Source of the DNA: Lysinibacillus pinottii
GTDB lineage: Bacteria > Bacillota > Bacilli > Bacillales_A > Planococcaceae
Length of the DNA: 64,000 nt
Reading direction: 5' to 3'
Assembly: GCF_024753545.1 (NCBI RefSeq)
Contig: NZ_JANTOO010000020.1
Location: 62,001-126,000, forward strand
The notes beneath the pieces were generated by a model, which worked only from the letters and a program-made list of their open reading frames with translations, was not told the origin of the DNA and did no database searches. Below, piece after piece: positions 7,467 to 16,172 of the stretch (positions are counted from its first letter, which is position 1; every line of letters starts with the position of its first letter). Both the position numbers and the translations under genes were made by a program.

Positions 7467-8801
7467 TTAGTACATCGTTAAATATTCCTCACGCTCCCAG
7501 TTATGGACCCGTGTACGGTATTTATCCCATTCTATTTCTTTGGCTCTATTAAACTTTTCATAAATATGATCACTTAGAGCTTCTCGTACAACTGCATCCA
7601 TTTCTAATTCAATTAATGCGTGTTCCAATGAAGATGGTAGACTATCAATACCATTTAATTCACGCTCTGGACCTGTCATTTTATAAATATTTCGATCTAC
7701 CGCTGCTGGAGGCGTTAAATCTTTCCGTATGCCGTCAAGTCCAGATGCTAAGATTACAGCCATTGCTAAATAAGGATTTGCTGCAGGATCAACTGAACGT
7801 AACTCAATACGTGTTGATAATCCTCGAGCTGCTGGAATACGAATAAGTGGCGAACGGTTTTGAGCAGACCATGCAACATAGCATGGGGCCTCATAGCCTG
7901 GAACTAATCGTTTATAAGAATTAACCAGTGGATTCGTGATAGCAGTAAAGCCATGTACATGCTGGATAATACCTGCCATAAAGCTACGAGCTGTTGCGCT
8001 TAATTGAAGTTCTGCGTGTTCGTCATAGAAGGCATTTTTATCCCCTTCAAATAACGATAGGTTAAAATGCATGCCAGAGCCGTTAACTCCAAATAGTGGC
8101 TTAGGCATAAATGTTGCATGTAGCCCATGCTGTGCAGCAATCGTTTTTACGACTAATTTAAATGTTTGAATATTATCGCATGCTTCGATGGCGCTAGCAT
8201 ATTTAAAGTCAATTTCATGCTGTCCAGGTGCAACTTCATGGTGAGAAGCTTCAATTTCAAAGCCCATCCCCTCTAGTTCTAAAACAATATCACGGCGACA
8301 ATTCTCCCCTAAATCTGTCGGAGCTAAGTCAAAATATCCTCCGCTGTCATTTAGTTCAAGTGTCGGATGCCCTTTTTCATCCAGCTTGAAAAGGAAAAAT
8401 TCTGGCTCTGGTCCCAAGTTAAAGGAAGTGAAGCCTAACTCCTCCATTTCCTTTAAAACGCGCTTCAAATTAGATCGTGGATCCCCTTCAAAAGGTGTTC
8501 CATCTGGTCTTGCAATATCGCAAATAAAGCGTGCCACCTTACCTTTTTCAGCTGTCCAAGGAAAAATTACAAATGTATTAAAGTCTGGTCTTAAATACAT
8601 ATCTGATTCCTCTATACGTACAAAACCTTCAATCGAAGAACCATCAAACATGACTTTATTGTCTAATGCCTTTTCTAATTGGCTCACAGGTATCTCTACA
8701 TTTTTAATCGTACCTAATATATCAGTAAATTGTAGGCGAATAAACTTCACATTTTCTTCCTTCACTCGGCGTATAATACCTTCTTTTGTATAATGTTTCA
8801 T
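7467..8801 (-). CDS. glnA: Glutamine synthetase, type I-alpha
   Basis: The 444-residue length is exactly that of GSI-alpha enzymes, which make glutamine from glutamate, ammonia and ATP in the cytoplasm. Visible landmarks are MFDGSSIEGF (near residue 55), the GPEPEFFLF metal-binding strand (near 130), NGSGMHFNLS (near 240) and the ATP-site block beginning with YKRLVPGYEAP. There is no Tyr adenylylation segment, consistent with feedback and regulator control in Bacillales. The ATG at 8801 follows GGAGTGGTGG. No glnR gene is upstream, unlike the B. subtilis glnRA operon, but a GlnR/TnrA box lies upstream. Confidence 0.97.
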   Translation of the reverse strand: MKHYTKEGIIRRVKEENVKFIRLQFTDILGTIKNVEIPVSQLEKALDNKVMFDGSSIEGFVRIEESDMYLRPDFNTFVIFPWTAEKGKVARFICDIARPDGTPFEGDPRSNLKRVLKEMEELGFTSFNLGPEPEFFLFKLDEKGHPTLELNDSGGYFDLAPTDLGENCRRDIVLELEGMGFEIEASHHEVAPGQHEIDFKYASAIEACDNIQTFKLVVKTIAAQHGLHATFMPKPLFGVNGSGMHFNLSLFEGDKNAFYDEHAELQLSATARSFMAGIIQHVHGFTAITNPLVNSYKRLVPGYEAPCYVAWSAQNRSPLIRIPAARGLSTRIELRSVDPAANPYLAMAVILASGLDGIRKDLTPPAAVDRNIYKMTGPERELNGIDSLPSSLEHALIELEMDAVVREALSDHIYEKFNRAKEIEWDKYRTRVHNWEREEYLTMY

Positions 8802-8855
8802 TTTCCACCACTCCAATGTAAATTTAATTAACACAACTTTTTTATGACTGTTTTA

Positions 8856-8884
8856 AAAATACATCATTTTTTAAAATTTAGCAA
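8856..8884 (-). promoter_or_regulatory. Candidate glnA promoter
   Basis: On the minus strand TTGCTA (8884-8879) and TATTTT (8861-8856) are 17 bp apart. The start point would lie about 48 bases before the glnA ATG. The -10 is weak, which suits an activated or regulated promoter. Confidence 0.5.
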
Positions 8885-8890
8885 CATTCA

Positions 8891-8907
8891 TGTAAGGTTT
8901 TATAACA
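8891..8907. promoter_or_regulatory. GlnR/TnrA operator
   Basis: TGTAA-N7-TAACA is a perfect match to the TGTNA-N7-TNACA consensus recognised by GlnR and TnrA. It lies just upstream of the candidate -35 and is centred about 50 bp from the predicted start point. That position fits TnrA activation, or the distal GlnR operator of glnRA-type promoters. Confidence 0.82.
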
Positions 8908-8944
8908 TCGTTTTTTTAGAATATATTCATCTTGATTTTCGATA

Positions 8945-8992
8945 CATAAAAAAAGGTATACCCATTAACTAAATGGATACACCTAATTTATA
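8945..8992 (-). terminator. Terminator of the NSS transporter gene
   Basis: AGGTGTATCCAT pairs imperfectly with ATGGGTATACCT and is followed on the minus strand by a T tract. Confidence 0.8.
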
Positions 8993-9001
8993 TTTTATTT
9001 T

Positions 9002-10348
9002 TTAATATTGTAAAAGCATATTAACGAACACTACCAGAATGACAACAGGTACTATAATCAACATTAACAATCTGTAGGCTGAATAATATCCCTGTCCCAT
9101 ATGACTTCCCATTAACAGTTCTCTTCTTACAAATTCCTTATCCACTACATAGGCAATAAAAATAGCAATAAACAAGTTCCCCAATGGTAGCATTAAGTTA
9201 GATACTAAAAAGTCAGTTGCATCAAATATGTTCTTTCCAAAAACCGATACATCAGCTAACAAGCTAGAGGAAAGGGATGCTGGAATGGCTGCGAGAAATA
9301 CGACTACACCAAGACATGAAGTCCATACAAGACGTGTTTTTTGACTATTTTCCATCAATGCCGCTACAATAATCTCGTATAAACTAAACGAAGACGTTAA
9401 TGTGGCAAATAAGAACAATAATAAAAACATCGCTAAAAATACTTCCCCAAACGGCATCTGGCTAAATGCTGTTGGTAGCACCATAAATAATAAGCCCGGC
9501 CCTGCTGCCGGCTCTAAATCAAAAGCAAAAACAACCGGGAAAATGGCTAGTCCGGCTAAAAATGAAACCAGTACCGTCAGCATAACTACGGAGCCTGCCG
9601 AATTCGGAAGACTTACATCTTTTTTGAGGTAGGAACTGTATGTAACAAGACAAGAAAATCCTACTGCTAATCCAAAAAATGATTGCCCCAAAGCTTCTAA
9701 TATAGATTTCCCTGTAATATTCGAGAAATCAGGCCATAAAAAGAATTTTATCCCTTCCATGGCGCCATCTAATGTGACAGCACGTATCACAAGGACAATG
9801 AACATAATAAAGAGCAATGGCATCATCCATTTATTTGCCTTTTCAATACCATTTTGGACTCCTAATGAAATAACAAGTACATTTGCTAATGTAAACAAAG
9901 CTAAACCTACAAGCGTAATCCAAGGTGTACCAATTATTTTTCCAAATAGCTCTGCAGGATCAATAGCTGGGTCAATGACAGCACCTGTTAATCCTAGCCC
10001 ACTATAAATAAAAATCCAGCCCCCGACAACGCTATAAAATGTTAGTAATAAAAAACATCCGAGAACACCCATTCGGCCAATCCATGCCCACCCCTGCTTT
10101 GTAGGAGCAATTTTTTTATAGGCAGTGATTGCCTCAGACTGCGTACCTCGCCCTAATATATATTCAGATAATAGCATCGGGAGCCCAATTAATAATGTAA
10201 ATAGCACAAATATTAAGAAAAACGCGCCTCCACCACTTTGCCCAGTTACATACGGGAGCTTCCAAATCGCTCCTAGTCCAATTGCAGCACCCGCTGATGC
10301 TAAAATAAATCCTAACTTACTAGACCACTGTCCTTTTTTTCCACTCAT
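9002..10348 (-). CDS. Sodium-dependent transporter, NSS/SNF family
   Basis: The 448-residue protein has about eleven or twelve membrane spans. It opens WSSKLGFILASAGAAIGLGAIWKLPY, the first-helix sodium/substrate site of neurotransmitter:sodium symporters (LeuT-like). The GQSFFGLAVGFS segment near residue 235 is the sixth-helix counterpart. Bacterial members import amino acids with sodium; the substrate is unknown here. The closest architecture is B. subtilis YhdH/YocR. The ATG at 10348 is preferred because GAGGAG lies nine bases before it; an ATG seven codons upstream lacks a site. It is transcribed alone. Confidence 0.92.
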   Translation of the reverse strand: MSGKKGQWSSKLGFILASAGAAIGLGAIWKLPYVTGQSGGGAFFLIFVLFTLLIGLPMLLSEYILGRGTQSEAITAYKKIAPTKQGWAWIGRMGVLGCFLLLTFYSVVGGWIFIYSGLGLTGAVIDPAIDPAELFGKIIGTPWITLVGLALFTLANVLVISLGVQNGIEKANKWMMPLLFIMFIVLVIRAVTLDGAMEGIKFFLWPDFSNITGKSILEALGQSFFGLAVGFSCLVTYSSYLKKDVSLPNSAGSVVMLTVLVSFLAGLAIFPVVFAFDLEPAAGPGLLFMVLPTAFSQMPFGEVFLAMFLLLFLFATLTSSFSLYEIIVAALMENSQKTRLVWTSCLGVVVFLAAIPASLSSSLLADVSVFGKNIFDATDFLVSNLMLPLGNLFIAIFIAYVVDKEFVRRELLMGSHMGQGYYSAYRLLMLIIVPVVILVVFVNMLLQY

Positions 10349-10491
10349 CTCTTCAAACTCCTCAAACATTCTAAACTCATCTCTAATTCTACATGAAAAT
10401 AGAGTTCTCGACTAGGTATTACTAAAAAAGAACTAGTGATATCTCGACAACCTATTACCTTTTTCTATTTTCCTTCCACCATTTCATCTCA

Positions 10492-10526
10492 TAAAAAAAC
10501 CTCGAGTTCTTCACTCGAGGTTTAGT
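10492..10526 (-). terminator. Terminator of ribU
   Basis: AACCTCGAGT pairs perfectly with ACTCGAGGTT around a GAAGA loop and is followed by T residues on the minus strand. Confidence 0.92.
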
Positions 10527-10531
10527 ACAAT

Positions 10532-11119
10532 TTATTTTGTTATATACATAGAACGCTGGCGGTCAATCCATTTACGCATTGTTGTAAATAATAACGCCAT
10601 AATACCCGTTAATAAAATTCCTTTGACAATATTAAATGGTAAAATACCAGCGACAATCATTTTATATAATGAATCACCTACAACAGGCTCCATACCTAAA
10701 AAGTAAGTGTACATTGGTAAAAATACAGCATAGTTTAAAATACTCATTCCTACTGCCATCACAACTGTTCCCGTTGCTAAACCTCCAACAAGACCAGCAA
10801 TTGTTTTAAAGCGATTAAAAATAAAGCTTACTGGCAATATAAATAAAATACCTGTTACAAAATTAGCCATATGCCCTACGGGAACGCCTGTTGGAGTGCC
10901 TGAGAAAATCCAATCCAACACATTTTTAAACAACTCTACTAAAATACCAGCTACAGGTCCCATCGTGATTGCTGCAAGTAAGGCAGGCATATCACTGAAA
11001 TCCACTTCTAAAAATGCTGGGAATGGTGGAATTGGGAAATTAAAAAGCATTAATAAAAACGAAATACTGCTCAGCATGCCAATCGTAATAAACGATTGAA
11101 GTTTGACATTTTTCTTCAT
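10532..11119 (-). CDS. ribU: Riboflavin ECF transporter S component RibU
   Basis: The 195-residue protein has about six membrane spans and the S-component features of RibU: the FPAFLEVDFSDMPALLAA segment near residues 35-52 and the IVKGILLTG helix near the C-terminus. RibU binds riboflavin and works with the shared EcfA/EcfT module, encoded elsewhere. The ATG at 11119 follows AGGAGAG; the longer frame runs into the attenuator hairpin and is not credible. The FMN riboswitch and terminator upstream on the same strand give feedback control by FMN and strongly support the substrate call. Confidence 0.95.
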   Translation of the reverse strand: MKKNVKLQSFITIGMLSSISFLLMLFNFPIPPFPAFLEVDFSDMPALLAAITMGPVAGILVELFKNVLDWIFSGTPTGVPVGHMANFVTGILFILPVSFIFNRFKTIAGLVGGLATGTVVMAVGMSILNYAVFLPMYTYFLGMEPVVGDSLYKMIVAGILPFNIVKGILLTGIMALLFTTMRKWIDRQRSMYITK

Positions 11120-11189
11120 AGAAAGCTCTCTCCTCTTTGCTGATTCAATCTCGCAAGAAGAAAGGTGACGATCTTTCAATTGTTTCATG

Positions 11190-11226
11190 AAAAAACCCTT
11201 ATGCGTTTAATAAAGCATAAGGGAGA
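11190..11226 (-). terminator. Attenuator terminator of the FMN riboswitch
   Basis: On the minus strand CCCTTATGC pairs perfectly with GCATAAGGG and is followed by TTTTTT. It lies between the FMN aptamer and the ribU ribosome site, so FMN binding most likely ends transcription here. Confidence 0.88.
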
Positions 11227-11337
11227 AAGGCATAACGAATAAACGTCCTCATCAACTAATTTTTGAGCACCGTTAAATAAACCATACAAAAAAGCGCTCG
11301 GTCATAGTTTATTTCATGACAATGAATGACGATCGTA

Positions 11338-11527
11338 CCTTCATCTTCTCCCATCCAGACTTTAACTGTCGGCCTTGGAATTCCACCAAGTCAGCCATGC
11401 GAAAATTCGCACAGGTCGCGGGCTGAAGAGTTAAAAATAAATCAATCGAGCTAATGAATAAATTCACTAGCGATTTACCACTCTATTACCGCCGGTCGGG
11501 ATTTTCACCCTGCCCCGAAGATGAATC
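11338..11527 (-). ncRNA. FMN riboswitch (RFN element)
   Basis: Minus-strand reading gives CTTCGGGGCAGGGTGAAAATC, CCGACCGGCGGTA, AGCCCGCGACC, GACTTGGTGGAATTCC and the closing CCGACAGTTAAAGTCTGGATG, GGAGAAGATGAAG, which are the conserved blocks of the RFN aptamer in order. A variable arm of about 60 bases sits between CGGCGGTA and AGCCCGCGA. It controls ribU downstream through the attenuator at 11190-11226. Confidence 0.97.
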
Positions 11528-11627
11528 ATATTATTTTATACTACAGCTTTACTATAATGAATTATGAAGTAAAAGTAAATAGTTCTGCTCAAAAAAATCC
11601 GATTAAATTGCTATGTTTTATAAACAG

Positions 11628-11666
11628 TAAAGGCATTCCCGCTATATGGGAATGCCTCTCTTTTTT
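11628..11666. terminator. Hairpin after rsiX
   Basis: AGGCATTCCC pairs perfectly with GGGAATGCCT. The better T tract is on the plus strand (CTCTTTTTT), although the gene ending here is on the minus strand; the hairpin should still stop or stabilise that transcript. Confidence 0.75.
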
Positions 11667-11679
11667 ATTCTTCTTTCGA

Positions 11680-12963
11680 CTATGGTAAAAATTGTTTATT
11701 TGGTCCCACTGGCTTTGGTAAATAACCCTTCAAATCAAACCCTTCCCAGCTTTCTTGCACAACATTATCTAAAAGTAGCTGCTGATTAAAGCTAGCAGCA
11801 GTCAACATCATGGCCTCAATTAATTGAGTTGCTCGTATTGGTTCCATAGATGTTAAATCAAGCGGAATATCAAAGGTAACAACTACACCTTCCTCTTGTT
11901 CTTTGACTGTGTATGTCACATTTTCAGGCACAACGGATGTATAGACATCATCATTTTTATTTTTCATCTGTGTAAGTGCTTCTGTAACTGTCTCAAAAGT
12001 TTGACGGAAATCTGGTGATAAATATTCTGCACCATTAGTATCTTGGTACAAGTAATAATTATAACGCTTGGCATTAGTTAAAGACATCGCTTGATTTGGC
12101 TCACCTTCTTGAGAAAACTCATAGGGTGTTCCATCTTCATTTTGTATTTCTACTTCGGAATATTCAGAGTCCGAGAAGGTATCTTCCATTGTGCCTTTGT
12201 ATTCATTAACTGTAGCAGAGGCAACATCATAGTCATTTTCCTTTGGCAAGACATGGATGAGCTTATCATCCTTCTCCTTCAGCTCACCTTTATAAGGATG
12301 ATACTCTGTAAACCCTTTAGCCTCCTCGTCAATTTGCGGAGCATACTTTTCATACATCCGTAAGGTAGAAGGCTTCTCTCCTCCAAAATCAGTAGCCACA
12401 CGTTCATTTGGGATAACATACGTCATAGGAACACTTTCCGCATCGCGTCCTGCCAAACCAATACGGAAAACGACAGCATCCTTTACATCCTCCTCGTAGA
12501 CAGAGGTACGTAAAGATAAAATGCGCTCATGCTCCGCGACAATACTTTTGGAATCCAGCATTTCATCCTGCGTTGCCGCTTCCTTTGCCGCTGAATCCTC
12601 TTGCATCGTAGAATACTGAGCTGTTTCAGGCATACTCGCTTGATCTTTTTGTTCACCTTGATTATTCTTCCATACTGTGCCAACGAGTATTGTTAGCACA
12701 AAGACTGCGGCTACACTCATAAAAATCTGCATATTACGTACCTTCGATTTTGTCGCAGGCTTTTTAATGATAGGATCTTCCTGTTGAGATGGTTCATCTT
12801 CTATAGGTTCTTGCATAGCTTCTTGAAGGTGGATATTATCTTGCAAGCGAGCATCTGCCATTAACCGATTTAATATATCTTCTTTCGAACGGTGGTCAGA
12901 AAGCTTAGGGGCATTGTTCAGTACATGTTCAAGCTGCTCATCATCAAATGGCTTATGTGTCAT
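11680..12963 (-). CDS. rsiX: Anti-sigma-X factor RsiX-like
   Basis: The 427-residue protein has an acidic cytoplasmic N-terminus opening PFDDEQLEHVLNNAPKL and SKEDILNRLM. One membrane span follows at about residues 80-97 (MQIFMSVAAVFVLTILVG), then a large extracytoplasmic domain. It overlaps sigX by four bases (ATGA), as in the B. subtilis sigX-rsiX pair, where RsiX binds and inhibits sigma-X. It is somewhat longer than the B. subtilis protein from memory, the extra length being in the charged linker. Identity rests on synteny with resABCDE and topology more than on motif. Confidence 0.82.
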   Translation of the reverse strand: MTHKPFDDEQLEHVLNNAPKLSDHRSKEDILNRLMADARLQDNIHLQEAMQEPIEDEPSQQEDPIIKKPATKSKVRNMQIFMSVAAVFVLTILVGTVWKNNQGEQKDQASMPETAQYSTMQEDSAAKEAATQDEMLDSKSIVAEHERILSLRTSVYEEDVKDAVVFRIGLAGRDAESVPMTYVIPNERVATDFGGEKPSTLRMYEKYAPQIDEEAKGFTEYHPYKGELKEKDDKLIHVLPKENDYDVASATVNEYKGTMEDTFSDSEYSEVEIQNEDGTPYEFSQEGEPNQAMSLTNAKRYNYYLYQDTNGAEYLSPDFRQTFETVTEALTQMKNKNDDVYTSVVPENVTYTVKEQEEGVVVTFDIPLDLTSMEPIRATQLIEAMMLTAASFNQQLLLDNVVQESWEGFDLKGYLPKPVGPNKQFLP

Positions 12964-13493
12964 TGCCGTTTCGCCTCCTGTTCTCTGATCGGCTGTAGCT
13001 GTTGCCTTAAAAATTTAATGGCTCGATGCTGGGTTGTTTTTACCTTTGCTTCTGTCCAATCAAGTATTTGCGCCGTTTCTGCTATCGATAAATCCTGGAA
13101 ATAACGCATAATAATGACCATTTTTTGGTCGCCAGTACAGTTTTCTAATACTGACGCTACTTGCATAAATTCATCACTGGCCTGTAGCATTTCCTCCGGT
13201 GATGGTGTGTTTGAATGGAGCTGTTCCGTTTCCCAGTCAAAGAAATCAAGCGAATGCTTCTGACGAACAGCTTGCTTTCTAAAATGATCAATCGCAACAT
13301 TTTTGGCTATTGCAAAAAGCCATGTTTTCTCACTACTATTGCCTGCAAATTGATCATATGAGCGCAATACTCTTACATAAACCTCATGCGCTAAATCCTC
13401 AGCAAGTGTACGGTTTTTTACTAGATAGATTAGAAACTGGAACACGTCTTGATGATAGGCATCGTAAAGTCGATGGAACACGGAGTCATTCAA
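12960..13493 (-). CDS. sigX: ECF RNA polymerase sigma factor SigX
   Basis: The 177-residue group-IV sigma factor has region 2 at about residues 10-75 (VFQFLIYLVKNRTLAEDLAHEVYVRV ... EKTWLFAIAKNVAIDHFRK) and region 4 at about 115-165 (QDLSIAETAQILDWTEAKVKTTQHRA). In B. subtilis sigma-X controls envelope charge and cationic-peptide resistance genes. The TTG at 13493 is the best start: GGGGTGG lies just before it, whereas longer readings run back into resE. It lies 80 bp after resE with no clear terminator and is translationally coupled to rsiX. Confidence 0.93.
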   Translation of the reverse strand: MNDSVFHRLYDAYHQDVFQFLIYLVKNRTLAEDLAHEVYVRVLRSYDQFAGNSSEKTWLFAIAKNVAIDHFRKQAVRQKHSLDFFDWETEQLHSNTPSPEEMLQASDEFMQVASVLENCTGDQKMVIIMRYFQDLSIAETAQILDWTEAKVKTTQHRAIKFLRQQLQPIREQEAKRQ

Positions 13494-13572
13494 TGCACTC
13501 CACCCCCGTTCTATATTATTTGTCGTCTTACTTTCGCAGAAGTTACAGCCAACTAATAACAAAACCCTGTTA

Positions 13573-15348
13573 TTAATCGAACGGTAAATAAAATGTGAAG
13601 GTTGTACCTTCCTTAAGCACACTATCTACCATAATATTTCCTGAGTGTGCCTTTACAATATTTCGTGCAATGGCTAAGCCAAGTCCCGTACCACCCTTAG
13701 ATCGAGTACGTGCCTTATCCGCTTTATAAAAGCGTTCAAAGACATAAGGTAAATCATCTTGAGGAATACCATGTCCTGTATCTTGAACAGAAATTTTAGC
13801 AAATGTTGGCTCCTTTTCTACTTTTACCGTGACAGACCCCTCATCTGTATGTCTTAATGCATTGTCGACTAAATTCGTGAGTACTTGCTCGATACGATCC
13901 TCATCTATATTAATCATAGCGTCGTCATTAAATTCACTATCGAATAGTAGATGAACATGCTTCTCTTTTGCCACCTGTGCAAATTTTTGAGTAATACGTT
14001 CAAATGTAGAATTAATCGGTAATTCATCTTTATAGAGCGTCATATGCCCCGATTCCATGCGTGCTAAATCTAATAAATCAGTGACAAGGCGACCCATTCG
14101 TTTGGATTCATCATAAATAATTTTTGTAATTTCATTACGTTCTTCCTGATCTTGAATAAAATCATCATCCATCAATGCTTCAGAATAACCTTGAAGCATG
14201 GCGATAGGAGTACGCAATTCATGAGAGACGTTCGCAATAAAATCAGATCTAAGTTTTTCTAGGCGATGTTGTTCTGTCATATCACGAATAACCGCGACTG
14301 CCCCTCGAATGATTTCTCCACTATAAAGAGGGCTAATTGTAAAAGTATAATAATTTCCATCCATTTCAATTTCCTCTTCTAGCTTATCCTCAAACATGAG
14401 TACATGGTCCAGCATATGATAAAGCTCTGGCGGTATTGGTTTAGCACTTTGTGAGCCTTTATTTACAAACCATTTTTGCATTAGACGTTCTGCTGGTGGA
14501 TTACTTAATAATATTGTACGGTCACGATTAAACGTAATCACTGCATCTGTCATGGATGTCAAAATATTTGATAGCTGTTCATTTTCTTGATTGATAACCT
14601 CTAAATTATGCTTTAATTGACGACCCATTTGGTTGAAGGCAACTGCCAGCTGTCCAATTTCATCATTTTGAGTGGTAGGCATTTTTGCTTCAAAATTCCC
14701 CTTTGCAATTTCAAATGCCAGTTCACGCATTTTTCTAAGTGGTGAAGTTATACGAGAAGACAAGAAGAACGCAAAAAATGTCGTCAAGACAAATGCTATG
14801 AAAGCTGCCAAAAAGACAATTTTCGTCGTTTCCTTGGACGTTTTATGTAGAGCATCGGGGCTCTGATAGATGAAAACTGCTCCATGTACAGCATTTTCTA
14901 CATTCAAGGGGAAGCCTAGCACTACATAAGATTCCATTTTCTCTGGATCTGTAGAGGAGGGCATCATCATTTCTTTAATAATGGGTTCGTCTGATTGAAA
15001 GACTTCACGGAAAGATTTATTCGCCAAAATGGTATCTTGAATTTTCTTTTTATTGACACCCTCTTGCATGGCAAAGGATACCTCTACATGGCTAATTGCA
15101 ATTAGTGCATTGGTGCCTTTAGGTAAAATATCTTTTAATAGTTCCGAAGTCGATTCAGCTGTTTCATTGTCATCCACTATACTTGCCACAGTGGCAGCCG
15201 TTTGACGTAAAGATATTTCTGCTTGCTGCATGTGGTAGTTTTGAAGAAATTCAAGCATTAATACCGTGAAAACAAATAATACAAATGAAACGAGAAGCAA
15301 TATGGTTACCCATAGCTTCCCGACAACACTATTCCATATTCTATTCAT
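13573..15348 (-). CDS. resE: Redox-sensing histidine kinase ResE
   Basis: The 591-residue membrane kinase has two spans (about 10-32 and 165-187) enclosing an extracytoplasmic sensor. HAMP (about 185-240), PAS (about 250-355), HisKA with SHELRTPIAMLQGY (phosphorylated His near 375) and HATPase_c with NLVDNALRH and GTGLGLAI follow. It partners ResD in controlling respiration and nitrate/nitrite genes under low oxygen. The ATG at 15348 follows GAGG and overlaps the resD stop, giving coupled translation. A short AT hairpin overlaps its stop. Confidence 0.95.
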   Translation of the reverse strand: MNRIWNSVVGKLWVTILLLVSFVLFVFTVLMLEFLQNYHMQQAEISLRQTAATVASIVDDNETAESTSELLKDILPKGTNALIAISHVEVSFAMQEGVNKKKIQDTILANKSFREVFQSDEPIIKEMMMPSSTDPEKMESYVVLGFPLNVENAVHGAVFIYQSPDALHKTSKETTKIVFLAAFIAFVLTTFFAFFLSSRITSPLRKMRELAFEIAKGNFEAKMPTTQNDEIGQLAVAFNQMGRQLKHNLEVINQENEQLSNILTSMTDAVITFNRDRTILLSNPPAERLMQKWFVNKGSQSAKPIPPELYHMLDHVLMFEDKLEEEIEMDGNYYTFTISPLYSGEIIRGAVAVIRDMTEQHRLEKLRSDFIANVSHELRTPIAMLQGYSEALMDDDFIQDQEERNEITKIIYDESKRMGRLVTDLLDLARMESGHMTLYKDELPINSTFERITQKFAQVAKEKHVHLLFDSEFNDDAMINIDEDRIEQVLTNLVDNALRHTDEGSVTVKVEKEPTFAKISVQDTGHGIPQDDLPYVFERFYKADKARTRSKGGTGLGLAIARNIVKAHSGNIMVDSVLKEGTTFTFYLPFD

Positions 15349-16063
15349 TGACAACCTCAAATTTGTAACCAACGCCCCAAACTGTCACAATCATTTTAGC
15401 AGCGTTTTCAGAAACACGGTTGAGCTTTTCGCGTAAACGTTTTACGTGTGTGTCAACTGTACGTAAATCACCAAAGAAATCATAATGCCAAACTTCTTTT
15501 AGTAGTTGTTCACGGTCAAATACTTTGTCTGGCGATTTCGCTAAGAAGTAAAGTAATTCATACTCTTTTGGTGTTAAATTAACCTCAATGCCCTCAGCCG
15601 TTACACGGTGTGCATCATGATCGATCATCAAATGCTGGAACACCACTAAATCTTTTGAAGAGGATGCATTTGTCGTAGGTGAGAATGCCTGTGAACGACG
15701 TAAAATAGCCTTCACACGTAACACAACCTCACGAGGACTAAATGGTTTTACAATATAATCATCTGCTCCTAGTTCGAAGCCTTGAACACGATTAGCTTCC
15801 TCACCTTTAGCAGTTAATAAAATAATAGGTGTTGCTGCTCGTTCACGAATTTCTGCACACACTTCTAGCCCATCTTTTTCAGGCATCATAATATCAAGTA
15901 AAATACAGTGATATTCTTTTTCTAAAGATTTTTCGATCGCTTGTTCACCATTTTCTGCCTCGTCAACAAGGTAACCTTCTCGCTCCAGATACATTTTTAA
16001 TAAGCGGCGAATACGATCCTCGTCATCTACTACTAATACTGAAATATTTTCTGACACTTTCAC
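15341..16063 (-). CDS. resD: Response regulator ResD
   Basis: The 240-residue OmpR/PhoB-type regulator has a receiver domain at about 8-120: VVDDEDRIRR acidic pocket, phosphorylated Asp in LLDIMMPEKDG, switch Lys in YIVKPFSPRE. The winged helix is at about 140-235 (LTPKEYELLYFLAKSPDKVFDREQ ... VDTHVKRLREKL). It is separated from resC by a terminator, so resDE probably have their own promoter as well as being part of the res cluster. Targets in Bacillus include resABC, ctaA and fnr; no clear operator could be read here. Confidence 0.95.
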   Translation of the reverse strand: MKVSENISVLVVDDEDRIRRLLKMYLEREGYLVDEAENGEQAIEKSLEKEYHCILLDIMMPEKDGLEVCAEIRERAATPIILLTAKGEEANRVQGFELGADDYIVKPFSPREVVLRVKAILRRSQAFSPTTNASSSKDLVVFQHLMIDHDAHRVTAEGIEVNLTPKEYELLYFLAKSPDKVFDREQLLKEVWHYDFFGDLRTVDTHVKRLREKLNRVSENAAKMIVTVWGVGYKFEVVNE

Positions 16064-16128
16064 GATCCCTCTCTTCCAATCTTTCTCTAACTTCTATTGT
16101 ACATGGTGTGACACATATTGAAAAGAAA

Positions 16129-16162
16129 AGAAAGCCTCTTCGCTACAGCGAAAAGGCTTGTT
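16129..16162 (-). terminator. Terminator between resC and resD
   Basis: On the plus strand AAAGCCTCTTCGCT is followed by AGCGAAAAGGCTT, a long stem with a two-base loop. It lies directly downstream of resD... in map order between resD (upstream) and resC (downstream end); on the minus transcripts resABC enter from the other side, so it ends the resC-distal segment or separates resABC from resDE messages. Confidence 0.6.
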
Positions 16163-16172
16163 GTTTCACAGG

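Noticed and set aside
9402..10415. Three plus-strand ORFs opposite the NSS transporter
   Set aside because: Low-complexity Asn/Pro/Ser-rich shadows of a hydrophobic membrane protein gene.
13494..13622. Upstream extension of sigX
   Set aside because: It overlaps resE and encodes no sigma-factor sequence; TTG at 13493 with GGGGTGG is the natural start.
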